A stretch of 64,000 bases of DNA, from contig CM065802.1 of assembly GCA_033398695.1 (NCBI GenBank), positions 78,292,096 through 78,356,095 of the forward strand, in the 5' to 3' direction. Source of the stretch: Orobanche coerulescens (lineage: Eukaryota > Streptophyta > Magnoliopsida > Lamiales > Orobanchaceae). Each line of letters starts with the position of its first letter. The stretch's first letter is position 1. This document shows positions 24,216 to 34,439 of the stretch, piece by piece. A model generated the notes under the pieces. That model did not search any database, was not told the DNA's origin, and worked only from the letters and a program-made list of their open reading frames with translations. The translations under genes and the position numbers were made by a program.

Positions 24216-24815
24216 TCTTATCAAATACATCACAAACACTCTGCTTTCAACGTCAAGAAATACAATCATAAACATATACTTGCCTTTGAGACATAGTCGA
24301 TTCAAGGGTAGAGGTACACGAGCTTGAGTGGTCCCGAAATGCACTTCTAGTCCTAAATGATCCACAAGAATTACGATAATCAAGAATTAATGCGCAAATC
24401 ACAAGAAGGACTTCACGAAACCCCCACTAACGATTCCCCCGATTACGATATCATGAACATAGGGTTGAGGTAACACCCAACCCTCTCGATTTCGCAACGC
24501 AACCCAAAGTAGGGCATGAAATCATTGGGTTGACGTATACACAAGTGAGATTAATTACAAACTTAAGATTTCCATGGTCAAAACGAATTATACAACCAAA
24601 TTGGACAAAACCCCCCAAAATTTCCCAAGGTATCGTTTTCAAGAAGTTTACCTTGATTTGGAAGGGTGAGGAAGATCAAATGTGGTATAATCCAAACTAA
24701 TAGCTTGAAGATGATGACAAATGATGATAACTAGTCGAGATCTTCATGAATCGCCTGATATCGCCCAAAGAAGAAGATGAAGTGATAAATGATATAAAAG
24801 GGATATGCTCCATCC

Positions 24816-24823
24816 TATATATA
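24816..24823 (-). promoter_or_regulatory. TATA-like box of the family C 3' LTR
   Basis: TATATATA in the minus-strand context TATATATAGGATGG lies 12 bp beyond the last palindrome of the array at 24836-25252 in element sense. The 5' LTR has the same site at 48250-48257. Confidence 0.65.
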
Positions 24824-24835
24824 CAAAATCCTGTC

Positions 24836-25252
24836 TAGCGTGCGCTAATCATAAGGATAGCGTGCGCTAACGGGCCACCGCGTAGTCCAATAGCTTCTGA
24901 CCCGTGTCGTTAGCTTGCGCTACTGGCGATGCTAGCGCGTGCTTAATACAAATAGTGTGCGATAGCTCATCAACTAGTGTACGCTAACTGCTCGTCCAGA
25001 GAACAGAAACCAACCTACTGCCTCTGCCAAACCCGAGTAATTAGCGTATGCTACTAGCGTGCTAGCGTGCGCTACTCAACACAAATAGCATGCGTTAGCT
25101 CGTCGCTTAGCGTGCGCTAACTGCTCACCCAGAGAATAGAACCTAGTTGCTACCTCTGCCATGCTCGAATCATTAACGTGCGCTACTGGCGATGCTAGCG
25201 TATGCTACTCAACACAAATATCATGTGTTAGCTCATCACCTAGCGTACGCTA
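24836..25252. repeat. Palindrome array of the family C 3' LTR
   Basis: Copies of TAGCGTGCGCTA and decayed variants start at 24836, 24858; 24911, 24933, 24953, 24975; 25042, 25063, 25086, 25108; 25174, 25196, 25219, 25241. Steps are 20-23 bp and groups of four repeat every 131-132 bp. The spacer blocks share GTCCAGAGAA and CCTCTGCCA. The layout equals that of LTR family A. Confidence 0.93.
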
Positions 25253-25449
25253 ACTGCTCCTCTCAATAATACAACTGCGAAGTCCGATCACCACGAATAT
25301 GTTCCGAAAGATATGAAACTCTGAAATCAACAATATCTCAATAAGCGTTTACAAAGAGTGACAAAAGTGAAATAACTTCAAAGCTAAAAATTTATGAAAA
25401 GTACGGGTATTACATTCTCCCCCTCTAAAAAGAGGTTTCGTCTCGAAAC

Positions 25450-26653
25450 TTAAGAAATAAAAAGTTCGGGGTGTCTCGATCGTATCTTCTCTTCCATCTC
25501 CCAAGTCGCTTCCTCAACTCCATGTCTTGACCATTGCACCTTAACCAACAGAATGGTATTGTGTCGAAGATGCTTCTCACGACATTCAAGGATCTTTACC
25601 GGTCTTTCTTGAAAGGTGACATCCTTAGCTACATCAATATCACTATAGTCGATAATATGACTCGGATCCGGTATATATTTCCTCAACTGAGAAACATGAA
25701 AGACACAGTGGACGTGACTCAAAGCTGGAGGTAACGCCAAGCGATAAGCTAAATCTCGAACCCTCTCCAAAGTTTCAAACGGTCCGATATACCTCGGACT
25801 AAGTTTCCCCTTTTTTCCAAAGCGGAAAACTCCCTTCGTCGGTGACACCTTGAGCAGAACATGATCTCCCACTTCAAATTCCAAGTGTCTACGACGAGTA
25901 TCAGCATAAGATTTCTGAAGGCTCTGGGCAGTCAACAACCAGTCTCGGATAATGGAAATCTTCTTCTTAGTTTCCATCAACCTATCCGGTTCCGTTCCGA
26001 CTAACTCCAAAGCCTCATCCCAACATAATGGCGATATACACCGCCTACCATAAAGTGCTTAAAATGGTAGCATTTTAATCGACACATGCCAACTATTATT
26101 ATAGGCAAACTCGATCAATGGTAAATGAAGTTCCCAATCATTACTCCAGTCTAGGGCACAAGCCCAAAACATATCCTCTAATGTTTGAATTGCCCGCTCG
26201 GTCTTACCATCTGACTATGGAGGAAAAGATGTACTCAATTTCAACTTGGTGCCCAAGGCCCGCTTGCTAGAAATGTGACACAAAATGTCCATACCGATCA
26301 GAAACAATAGTTTTAGGGGCACCATGCAATCTCACAATCTCAGCTATAAAAGTTCGAGCCAATCTCTCTGGTCCCCAAGTATCCTTAAGACCCAGGAAGT
26401 GTGCAGACTTAGTTAACCAATCGACGATTATGCAAATCATATTCATTCCAGCTCTAGTTCTCGGCATTCCAGTGATAAAATCCATAGAGATGTCTTCCCA
26501 CTTCCACACGGGAATGGGAAGCGGATTCAACAATCCCGCTAGTCGTTGATGCTCAATCTTGACTTGTTGACAAGTTAAACATCGCAAGACGAACTCTGTG
26601 ACGTCTATCTTCATATTATTCCACCAAAAATTTCGGTTCAAGTCCTTGTACAT
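25450..26653 (-). pseudogene. Family C integrase with chromodomain-like tail
   Basis: The frame 26653-26267 has CLTCQQVKIEHQR, ISMDFITGMPR and VSDRYGHFVSHF (the family text DRDG reads DRYG here). The segment 26266-26011 is disrupted by stops. The frame 26010-25450 has [42 protein letters not shown] and the chromovirus tail VKVQWSRHGVEEATWE. The tail is complete; the core is broken. Confidence 0.88.
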
Positions 26654-26795
26654 ATTACTCGTTCCAGAGTGGATTGAGTAAGGCGTAGCATGGGCTTCTC
26701 AAAGAATTATCTGTATCAACGCCAGATTATTCGGAACACAGTCTGCCCTAAAATCTCAAAATACTGTCCTCATGGACCATAAAACTAGGGGCTTT

Positions 26796-27678
26796 TCATT
26801 TTATTACATCTTCCTTCAGTTGAGAATTCATCGGGTCACTCCACTGTTTCACTTTGATGTCATCAACCAAGGACGAAGTAATTTCGAGGGTACACAACTG
26901 TCCCTGCACTCTTTGAAGCCAAACTTTTATACCTTGCCCGATCAAATCCTGACAGATCTTCGTCTGGGGTATAAGAATCTCGAGCATCTGAAGTGATGCA
27001 GGTTTGCGGCTCAAAGCGTCCGCGACGACAGTGGCCTTCCCCGGATGGTAAAGAATTTCCAAATCATAATCCTTAATCAATTCAACCAACGTCGTTGCCT
27101 CATATTCAACTCTTTCTGACTGAAAATGTATTTAAAACTCTTGTGATTGGTATAAATCCGATACAAAGATCCATACAAATAATGCCGCCAAATCTTAAGT
27201 GCGAAAACAATTGCGGCCAATTCCAAATCATGAGTAGGATAATTCACCTCATACGGCTTCAACTGCCGTGATGCAAAGGATATCGTTTTATCGTGCTGCA
27301 TAAGCACACATCCAAGTCCTTGTCCAGAAGCGTCACTATAAATTGCAAATCCTTCACCACCCTGTGGTAAAGCTAAGATCGGCGCTGAAGTCAAACGTCT
27401 CTTCAGTTCATCGAAGCTCTGCTATCTCTCAGTAGTCCAAACAAACTTTTCCATCTTCTGAAGTAATTGCATAAATGGCCGAACGAGTTTCGTCTCCCTC
27501 GACAAACCGACGGTAATACCCAGCAAGACCCAAAAAGCTACGAAGTTCCTTAACATTATTAGGCGGTGCCCAATCTAGCACTGCCTCAATCTTATGGGGT
27601 CCACACGAAGCCCTTCGGCCGAAATCACATGCCGAGAAACATAACTTCCTTCATCCAGAACTCACATTTTGAGAATTT
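26796..27678 (-). pseudogene. Family C RT C-terminal part and RNase H
   Basis: From 27678 leftward the minus strand shows RT thumb/connection text in shifting frames, then RNase H at 27394-27077 ([38 protein letters not shown]) and 27089-26796 ([17 protein letters not shown]). The RT start and catalytic region are on the other side of element E, at 44656-44103. Confidence 0.85.
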
Positions 27679-27683
27679 CGCAT

Positions 27684-28792
27684 TGTTGCTACCCAAAATA
27701 TTATCCGGAGATAGATATTGCTGGAATGGATGGATAGCAAACAAAGTGCGAGAGCACTTCCGTAGAGAATGTAAATAACACAAGATTTGCTGGGGTTGTT
27801 AGTCCCGAGCTTAAATGCTCTCGCGGGATATTATTAACACAAATATTCTGGGATACAAGTATTAATGTTACAATACTGCTACAATGAGTGTAAAGATCCT
27901 AGTTATCTTAGCTATAGAGAGTGAGGATTTCCGGAAGAACCAGATATGATGCTCTGTGAGTTCTTGTAACAACGTTGATGAGCTTTGACAACGGTGAGAG
28001 ATCGACAATCCCTCACGGTGTGTGTTAGCTGTATGTTTAAGTTCCTAGGCTTGTGAGTCTCGTTGAATCTGTACTGCAGGGAGTTTTTGCCTCTGCCGAT
28101 CGTGTTCTGGATGAGAGATGCTGAGAGAGAAATCATGAGGTAGATCCAAGAGAGGAAACTGTGAGCCTGAAGGAATGTCTGTGTTTGTATGTGTTGTTGC
28201 CAACTGATTTCTGCTGTGAGTGGTACTAATAGGAACCTTTTTTCAATTCCGGAGGTTCTCTATTTATAGGACTGGGGCCTGCTGGGCGATCACCTTTGCT
28301 GCATTATAATAAGCGGGCAATCGTCTTTTAGCACATGGGCTGGTCCCCTTAAAGTCCGTAGGAGTTGCTAGCAGCCAGCTGTGCGGTCTAATGAGAAGTC
28401 TGCACGCGTCTGAGTTGCTGTCACGGGCGGTCCCACCTTGTACCTTTCGGCGGGTTTGTCGGTAGGTGAGTAGGTGGTGACAGGCTGTGGTCAACGATCC
28501 ATGTTATGCGGCGCCTTTCGCGGATCTACATATGGGCATTGCTTTGAGATCCAGTCTTCGTAGACTTTCACGAACGAAGGTCTTGATCGTGGCATAGGAC
28601 GGTCGTCCCTAGTCGAGCACGAGAGTCGATCGCTGGGTGCCAAAGGCGATCGCCCTGAAAGTCGATCGCTAGATGCTCGAAGGTGGACTGTTGTCTCTGT
28701 TTAGGCGAGTTCGTCGTAGCTTGATTGGTCGTGGACTCGGTCGCTCGGCCCTTATACCGATCGTCGTCGAGGCGTACAAATCGCCGCACAAC
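27684..28792 (-). mobile_element. 3' LTR of element E
   Basis: It matches 42987-44097. A polypurine tract (AGCTGGGGGGCAAT on the minus strand) abuts it at 28793-28806. A TATA site in element sense (TATAAATAGAG, 28258-28268) is preceded by a segment rich in CGATCG words (28290-28790). Confidence 0.92.
28430..28790. repeat. CGATCG-rich segment upstream of TATA in the E 3' LTR
   Basis: The palindrome CGATCG and its close relatives recur, for example at 28627, 28647 and 28663 (steps of 20 and 16 bp). The same words appear in the 5' LTR at about 43900-44090. Spacing is less regular than in families A-D, but the position upstream of the TATA box is the same. Confidence 0.6.
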
Positions 28793-29153
28793 AATTGCCC
28801 CCCAGCTCGCTTCGATGTTGGAAACGCGGGGTGAGGTGGTTCTGTTGTCGATCGCTGAATTATGACGAGTGACTCTGTATTTTACGGAACTGGCGATCGT
28901 CCTTGAGTGGATCGGTTTGTATTCGGATGACCTGGTCGGTCGCTGAAGTGAGCGGGAAATGATAATGGACTCGGAAAAGTCTCTGGGGCACGTGTCGGGT
29001 TCTTATTGGGGGATACCGACGGTTAGCTGCGACTCCTCGTCTGGCGTGCCCTCAAAACGATGCATCGCGGGTTTCAAAGGACTCATTAAATGCGACGGTT
29101 GCACTCCAACCCTTGAGATTCTCCATAATTGCACGGAAGTCCCTGCTTTCTCC

Positions 29154-29163
29154 TATAAAAAGG
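29154..29163 (+). promoter_or_regulatory. TATA box of the antisense gene in E
   Basis: TATAAAAAGG lies 155 bp before the ATG at 29309, on the strand opposite to Gag. It suggests the antisense gene has its own promoter just inside the 3' LTR of E. A possible 5'-UTR intron begins at a GTAAGA at 29274. Confidence 0.6.
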
Positions 29164-29308
29164 CGCAGGGTTGCAGTGTTAAGACCCTTACGCGCTTTAT
29201 CGGAGAAGAAGACTTTTGCTGAAGATTTTTCTGGAGATTTCGACTGCTGATTGTCGATCGATTCAATCCTTGGTAAGAAAAACTCCTTTTCTCCTCTTTT
29301 CTTCGAGA

Positions 29309-30606
29309 ATGACTGGAACATCTTCTTCACACGGAGTGGGCACCAGCTCCGCCGCCGGGGCATCGACTGTCTGGGGAGGATCCTCCGCAGATTTCCATCT
29401 GGAGATGGTCGCCGAGGCTATTCGGGCCGGTATTGACCCTGCGGAAGTCGATGCGTTGTTTAATGAAGCCGACGTCGCCAAGGAGGCGACGGTTGAGCGG
29501 AGGCGCTCGCAGATGGAGAGAGATTCGGCGGTTAGGGCCTACTGGGAGCAGCACAGTGCTTTTGGCCGGGCCTATTTGGCCTTCACTGAAATCATGGAGA
29601 GGTTGGATGGTCCGTCTCCTAAATTCAATTACCGGGAGTATTCGATCGCTCATCCTTATCAACCTCCTAGGCGATCGTTGTTTCGGGCTGCGTAGCGATC
29701 TCTATGGTCTCTTGGCCAGATAAGAAGCTCGGCGACCAGGAAGGACCTGTCCGTATGGAGGACGAGGTTCCATGTCCCTTCAGATGTGGATCTATTTGTG
29801 CCGGCCGATAATGAATGGGCTGATCAGCCTCCGGAGGGCATGGTCTCTGTGAACGAAGCGATCAAGGAGGCCGGGCTGCGGTTTCCTTTGCCGTCCTCCA
29901 TCACCCATCTGCTGGCCGCTTGGAATGTGGCGCTGCTCCAGTTGACGCCGAATGCCTGGCTTCAGATAATTTGCACTCTCACCTTGTTCGGCGGTCACCG
30001 ACTGTACCGCCTTCCTTCGCCGTTGGAGATGAACCACCTGTTCAAGCTGACGGTTCAGAAAGGGTCGGTCGGAGGCTATCATATTCAGGGCTGATCCGTT
30101 CGGGTGATCCTCGGAGTCCCGAACAAAGTGCGGGGCGATCCGGTGAAGTGGTTCTGGGTCGTCGGTTCATGGAAGGCATTAGCGAGCAACAATCCTATGG
30201 ACGAGTTGAATATTTCCACTGGCTTTCGGGAGAGGAATCCGGGTAAGGGTTCTGACTCTCCCTTAGTTCGGATATGTTCTGAACTGATCTAATTTGGTTT
30301 TCCTTTTGCAGGTTTCCATATTCCGACGATCGACAAGATTCCCTTTGACTTTTTGGTCGTCTGGGAGCGGATACGAAGTTTGCCGGACAACGACCTAGAC
30401 GCCTTCCGGATCAACAAGGAGAGCCGTTGGTTGTCAGCTCGGCTATTCAGCTTTCCACGTCATCTCTCGGTCTCAGGTAGGAGTTTCCGCGATCTCCAAT
30501 TGCTTGGCGATCGTCCTGTTTGGAGAGAGTGTCTGACCGTGGTTTGATCGTTTTTTATTGCAGAAGTCCGCTTTTCTCACTTCTTGGAGCCCCCACCGGA
30601 GATAGC
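29309..30606 (+). pseudogene. Antisense gene of element E, first part (PF04195-like domain)
   Basis: The start ATG opens a Ser/Gly-rich N-terminus and an acidic helical segment (EMVAEAIRAGIDPAEVDALF). After 29695 the frame changes. The segment 29786-30094 (EAGLRFPLPSSITHLL, LTPNAWLQII) and 30104-30241 (GDPVKWFWVVGSWKA) resembles the plant putative gypsy-type transposon domain PF04195. Two introns are visible: GTAAGG at about 30243 to TTTTGCAG at about 30310, and GTAGGAG at about 30475 to TTATTGCAG at about 30564. In-frame stops at 29695 and near 30094 show decay. Element F interrupts it at 30607. The function of this protein family is not known. Confidence 0.75.
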
Positions 30607-31872
30607 TGTTGCGAGATTTGGTGAACGCAAGTGCACGTTGTCGTAAATAAGTAATAAAGTGATAAGTAAGATATCGTTCCCACGAGGACTGACTTACTAA
30701 CTATCAATTTATGAGTATTCTAATTTTATCTGAACGATCGAAATTGGAGGTGCAAGTTATAACTAAAAAGAATAAATAGTAAAATCGATTGTTTGAAGAA
30801 AGAAAATCAAATAAGGGAATAATCTAGGATTGTGAATCCACCTTGGTTTATCCGAATTACTCTTGATTATATGAATTTAATGATTTCCCAATTTATTGAA
30901 GGCGAAGGTTGCTAAAATACTCTAACGCCTCTCCAGAGGTCAATAGAATTTTCTAAGGCGAATAACACACTCTATTCCTAGGTGAATTAATTCGACAATA
31001 GGCAAAAAGCACGAAATCTTCAGAAAGGCCACGTAATTCCTATGAGTATATTCCTATCTCACAAGATAAAACGGTTCTCACCAATTTTTCCTACCAACTC
31101 TCCTCTCCCGATCCGAGTTGCGTAATCAAAACAATTCAATTATAGGCCACACAATTGAAAGCATTAAGAACAATTGGGGAAAACTCAATAGAAAAGGGAA
31201 TTATATTGATAATGCAAAATCAAAAGTTAATTCATCAAAACCTCGGTTTCACAGAATAGGGTTCTAGCCTGACATGCTAGAAAATAAAAATACACAAAGA
31301 ATTAAAGAACGCATAAAAATCAAACGCAGTCGAAGAACTTGGATTCCTCCGTTCTCTCGCTTCCGCTCTATGCTCCTTGGTGTTTTTCTCCTTCTCTCGA
31401 TTCCTCGATGATTCTTCGATTCTCCCTTTTCAGACCTTTAATCCCTATTTATAACCCTCATTCGTCTCCAAAACGCGTCCGGGAATTAGGTTGAGAACAG
31501 GCTCCAAAAACGGCACAGAAACGCGGCAAAATCAGCATAACCGCCCCGTGGGCCGCGGCTCAGTAAGTGCGTGTCGCGGCCCTTACTGCTGAGCGCCCTA
31601 TGCCTGGGCGCAATTTTTCTTCATGGGTCGCGGCTCAGTAAGTGCGTGCCGCGGCCCCCGGTACAGTGTGTTCGGGCTCATGCTGTCCGTGCGTGTGCCG
31701 CGTCCCCTGGCCAGAAATTGTCGTTTTCGCCCATTTTTCGGCGTTTAGGCTTCCGGACTCCAATTTCCTTCAAAACATATAAAGATAGTGCATCAAAAGC
31801 TCATTTATGCAGATTTAGACATAAAATGTATACAAAATAATGATAAATAAGAGCATAAAAATACGCCTAACA
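30607..31872 (-). mobile_element. 3' LTR of element F
   Basis: It matches 37167-38426. It has about 30 extra bases near 30637-30668 (a TAAGTAATAAAGTGATAAG stretch absent from the 5' LTR) and lacks about 20 bases near 31687 that the 5' LTR has. A TATA site lies at 31446-31453 (TTATAAATAGGG in element sense). The polypurine tract TTTGGGGGTATT is at 31873-31884 on the minus strand. Confidence 0.92.
31550..31695. repeat. GCCGCGGC palindrome array, F 3' LTR
   Basis: Copies of a GC-rich palindrome (GGGCCGCGGCTC, GTGTCGCGGCCC) start at 31550, 31571, 31625 and 31647: pairs 21-22 bp apart, with about 54 bp between the second of one pair and the first of the next. In element sense the array sits directly upstream of the TATA box at 31446-31453. 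Short open frames across this array occur in both LTRs but follow the repeat, not a protein family. Confidence 0.88.
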
Positions 31873-32339
31873 AATACCCCCAAACTTGAGCCTTTGTTTG
31901 TCCTCAAGCAAAAATTAATTTTAAACAAAAAGTATCGTGAATGATCGTGCACATCCGTAGTGCTCAACTTAATCAATACTACCCTGAAAATCTCAAAGAA
32001 TAATACGAGTATCGTATTAGTGAGTCACATCACGGACACTGATTCCACAAAGTAACCATTTTTAGTGCTAGATAATCGTTCATGAAGAAAATCAAGCTCA
32101 AATATTAACAAGCGTGACTTTAGTCGACCGCCAATATGAATGGTTATATTAAACAAGCCAACTCGCCCAGTCCCACAGTCTAGTGGCAAAAAACATTCAA
32201 GAGTTTCATCGTCAAAAATAATCCTCGGACAGCATTCCCTTATATATGATTAATAAAATGATTTGAGTTGACCACTAGGTTCCGGCTCTCGGGATGTTTC
32301 ATCGGGATAACCCTAGGGTGGATTTACATTCTCATGTAT

Positions 32340-32640
32340 TGGGGAACCGTTTGATGTAAAAGACACTCATGGGGCACATGGTTGCTTCTAGTTACTAAGT
32401 TCCCCTCTACAGCGAAGGAAAAACTCGAATAGCTATTCCCGCACGTCCGATTCAAGGTTGCTGTTTTACGCGAGAGTAAACAACGGGTCACGTGAATACC
32501 CCCGGTTACTAGGCTCCCCATCATCGGCACATGCGATATCTCTAAACCATTAGTCTATTCAGGGTTGTCGTTTTACGTGAGAGTAAACAACGGGTCACGC
32601 GAATACCCCCGGTTACTAGACTTCCCATCATAGAACAATT
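32340..32640. repeat. About 107-bp tandem repeat in F
   Basis: Two clear units (anchors GTTTTACGCGAGAGTAAAC at 32462 and GTTTTACGTGAGAGTAAAC at 32569) share CGGGTCACGTGAATACCCCC and GGTTACTAGRC. A third, diverged unit lies just to the left, near 32345. Confidence 0.8.
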
Positions 32641-34020
32641 TCTCGACTTTTTGGGAAAGACTATCCGACTCTAAACTCAATTTAAGTGCCAACAAGACTC
32701 ATGTTACTAGACGACTAGCTACGCGAAAAGTGTAACCAAACTTATAGACGGCGGTTTGAAAATACGTGTCTCCTTTCTTATACGCTAAAATTTCTACAAT
32801 AACGAAAAATTTCAGACCTAAATGAATACTCAGAGGAAACAGATATCACTGATTGCAACTCGACCAAAACTCAACCGTTTATTCAAAACGAAATCAGTAT
32901 CATATCATTAGTTTTACACAAAGAAGCACGAAAAATTCACGAATGCAAATAAAAACAAGACAAGCAAGGCTAGCGTAAAAAATAACGAATAAGTAAAAAA
33001 ACAACTGAAAGTAAACCCCCCCCCCCCACCAAACTTAGGACGTACATTGACCTCAGTGGACACAGATAATAATATGCGATAAAATAAAAGGTCAAGTACT
33101 CCCCTAATGTCAGCTCAGGAACTGGTGCCGGCCTCGTCCGGCGAGGAGGGTGGTGTGGATGGCCTAGATGGTGGAATGAATAGCCCGTCCGGGTGCAGAA
33201 TATGGCTCGTCCACGCAGAAAGGTAGTCCCGATGGAAAGCATCCCTCGCCGCCAAGCGCCTCTCCTCACGTCGATTGGCCCGACGAGGTTCCTGAAAAGA
33301 TAAACACCGGAAATTACACAACCTTTAAGGAAAACCAGACCACTCTCGACTTAAGATACGCTAAACGTGAATATAGAGTATTGCACCATCATAAGGGGAG
33401 ATTAAGACTGAGCTTTCAAATTTAAGCATGACGTAAGGGTTGGGGTACAATGTAATTCGATAAAATAATTTCGTTGCATATAGTTTTACAAACGTTTGGC
33501 TCAAAATTTTTCATTGACGCATTTTATCAACCACTTAGTATGCATGAGTTTAAATGAAGAATAAGAGTGATAATGGTTTAATCCAATCCCCAACAATAAC
33601 AACATCAATCGATAGTCATGACAAAACGACGAATAACATCAACAATCCATACAAAATCATCAAATATCATCCACAATCAATCGATAATCACCATACCAAC
33701 TCAACCTTGATAGAACTAAACATATTCAACTTTGAATGAAGAACAATACCTTACTTTACAAATCATGTAGCAATTAGGATTAAGAGATGAGAATCGATCA
33801 GTTACCTTGCTTTGGATTGAAGAATGCAAGAAGAAGAAGAATCGAATGGGGATTGTCCGAGTGCTGCGCGAAGGAAGGGAAAGAAACTTACCTGGTGTCG
33901 GCCGATCGAGTATATGAAGGAAGCCTGGGCGGTTCAAATTCGCAACAGGGGCCGTGGCATAGCTTAAGTAAGTCGTGGCCCAGAGTATAGCCTGCCTGGG
34001 CGTTTCTTTTATGTTGCCGT

Positions 34021-34214
34021 GTGCCGCGACTCAATATACGCGTGCCGCGGCTCATTTGGTCCGTGCCGCAGCACGGAGTACATCTTCCTGGGCGTTGCTT
34101 GGACATTTGGCGTGCCGCGGCTCAGTGCATATGTGCCGCGGCACAGAGTACAGTTCGGTTGGCCTTTTTGTGTCAACTTGTGTGTGCCGCGGCTCGCTTC
34201 CATTGTGCCGCGGC
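34021..34214. repeat. Internal GCCGCGGC palindrome array in F
   Basis: Copies of GTGCCGCGGCTCA or relatives start at about 34021, 34042, 34063; 34112, 34133; 34184, 34205, with a constant 21-bp step in groups. The blocks between groups share CCTGGGCGT, also seen between groups in the F LTRs. The array is in the internal domain, outside either LTR. Confidence 0.85.
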
Positions 34215-34439
34215 TCAAGGATGAATTTTTCCCTGGGGGTTTTCCTGCACAGAATTTTCAAAGGAACACATCAAGAACGTGAGAGATAAGCATATCAAGG
34301 CAAAAATGACGAACAATAAAGATTCTAAAATGCCAGAAAACACTGAAGAACAAAAATATACAACTAATACTCGGGTTGCCTCCCGGGAAGCGCTAAGTTT
34401 ATAGTCTTTAGCCGGAATTATTGAAAATCAGTTCGCATT

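Larger units (their letters stand above)
23332..25414 (-). mobile_element. 3' LTR of family C (about 2083 bp)
   Basis: It ends (plus-strand right side) with GGGTATTACA at 25414, next to a polypurine tract (GGGGGAGAA on the minus strand, 25415-25423). It aligns with 46746-48830 over its length. The left edge begins within the LTR, at TTATTCAGG, instead of the expected TGTAACACCCCG. It contains four about 85-bp tandem repeats and a palindrome array. Confidence 0.88.
31873..34436 (-). other. F 3' non-coding region
   Basis: I see no conserved protein here. It contains tandem repeats (32340-32640), a 12-base C run at 33016-33027 that reads on the minus strand as an internal polypurine tract (GGTGGGGGGG), and a second GCCGCGGC array at 34021-34214. 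In complete Athila elements this interval would hold the remnant env-like region; no such frame is recognisable. Confidence 0.75.

Noticed and set aside
33016..33027. C run as an assembly error
   Set aside because: A 12-base homopolymer could be miscounted, but it sits where Athila elements carry purine tracts on the other strand, so it is probably real.
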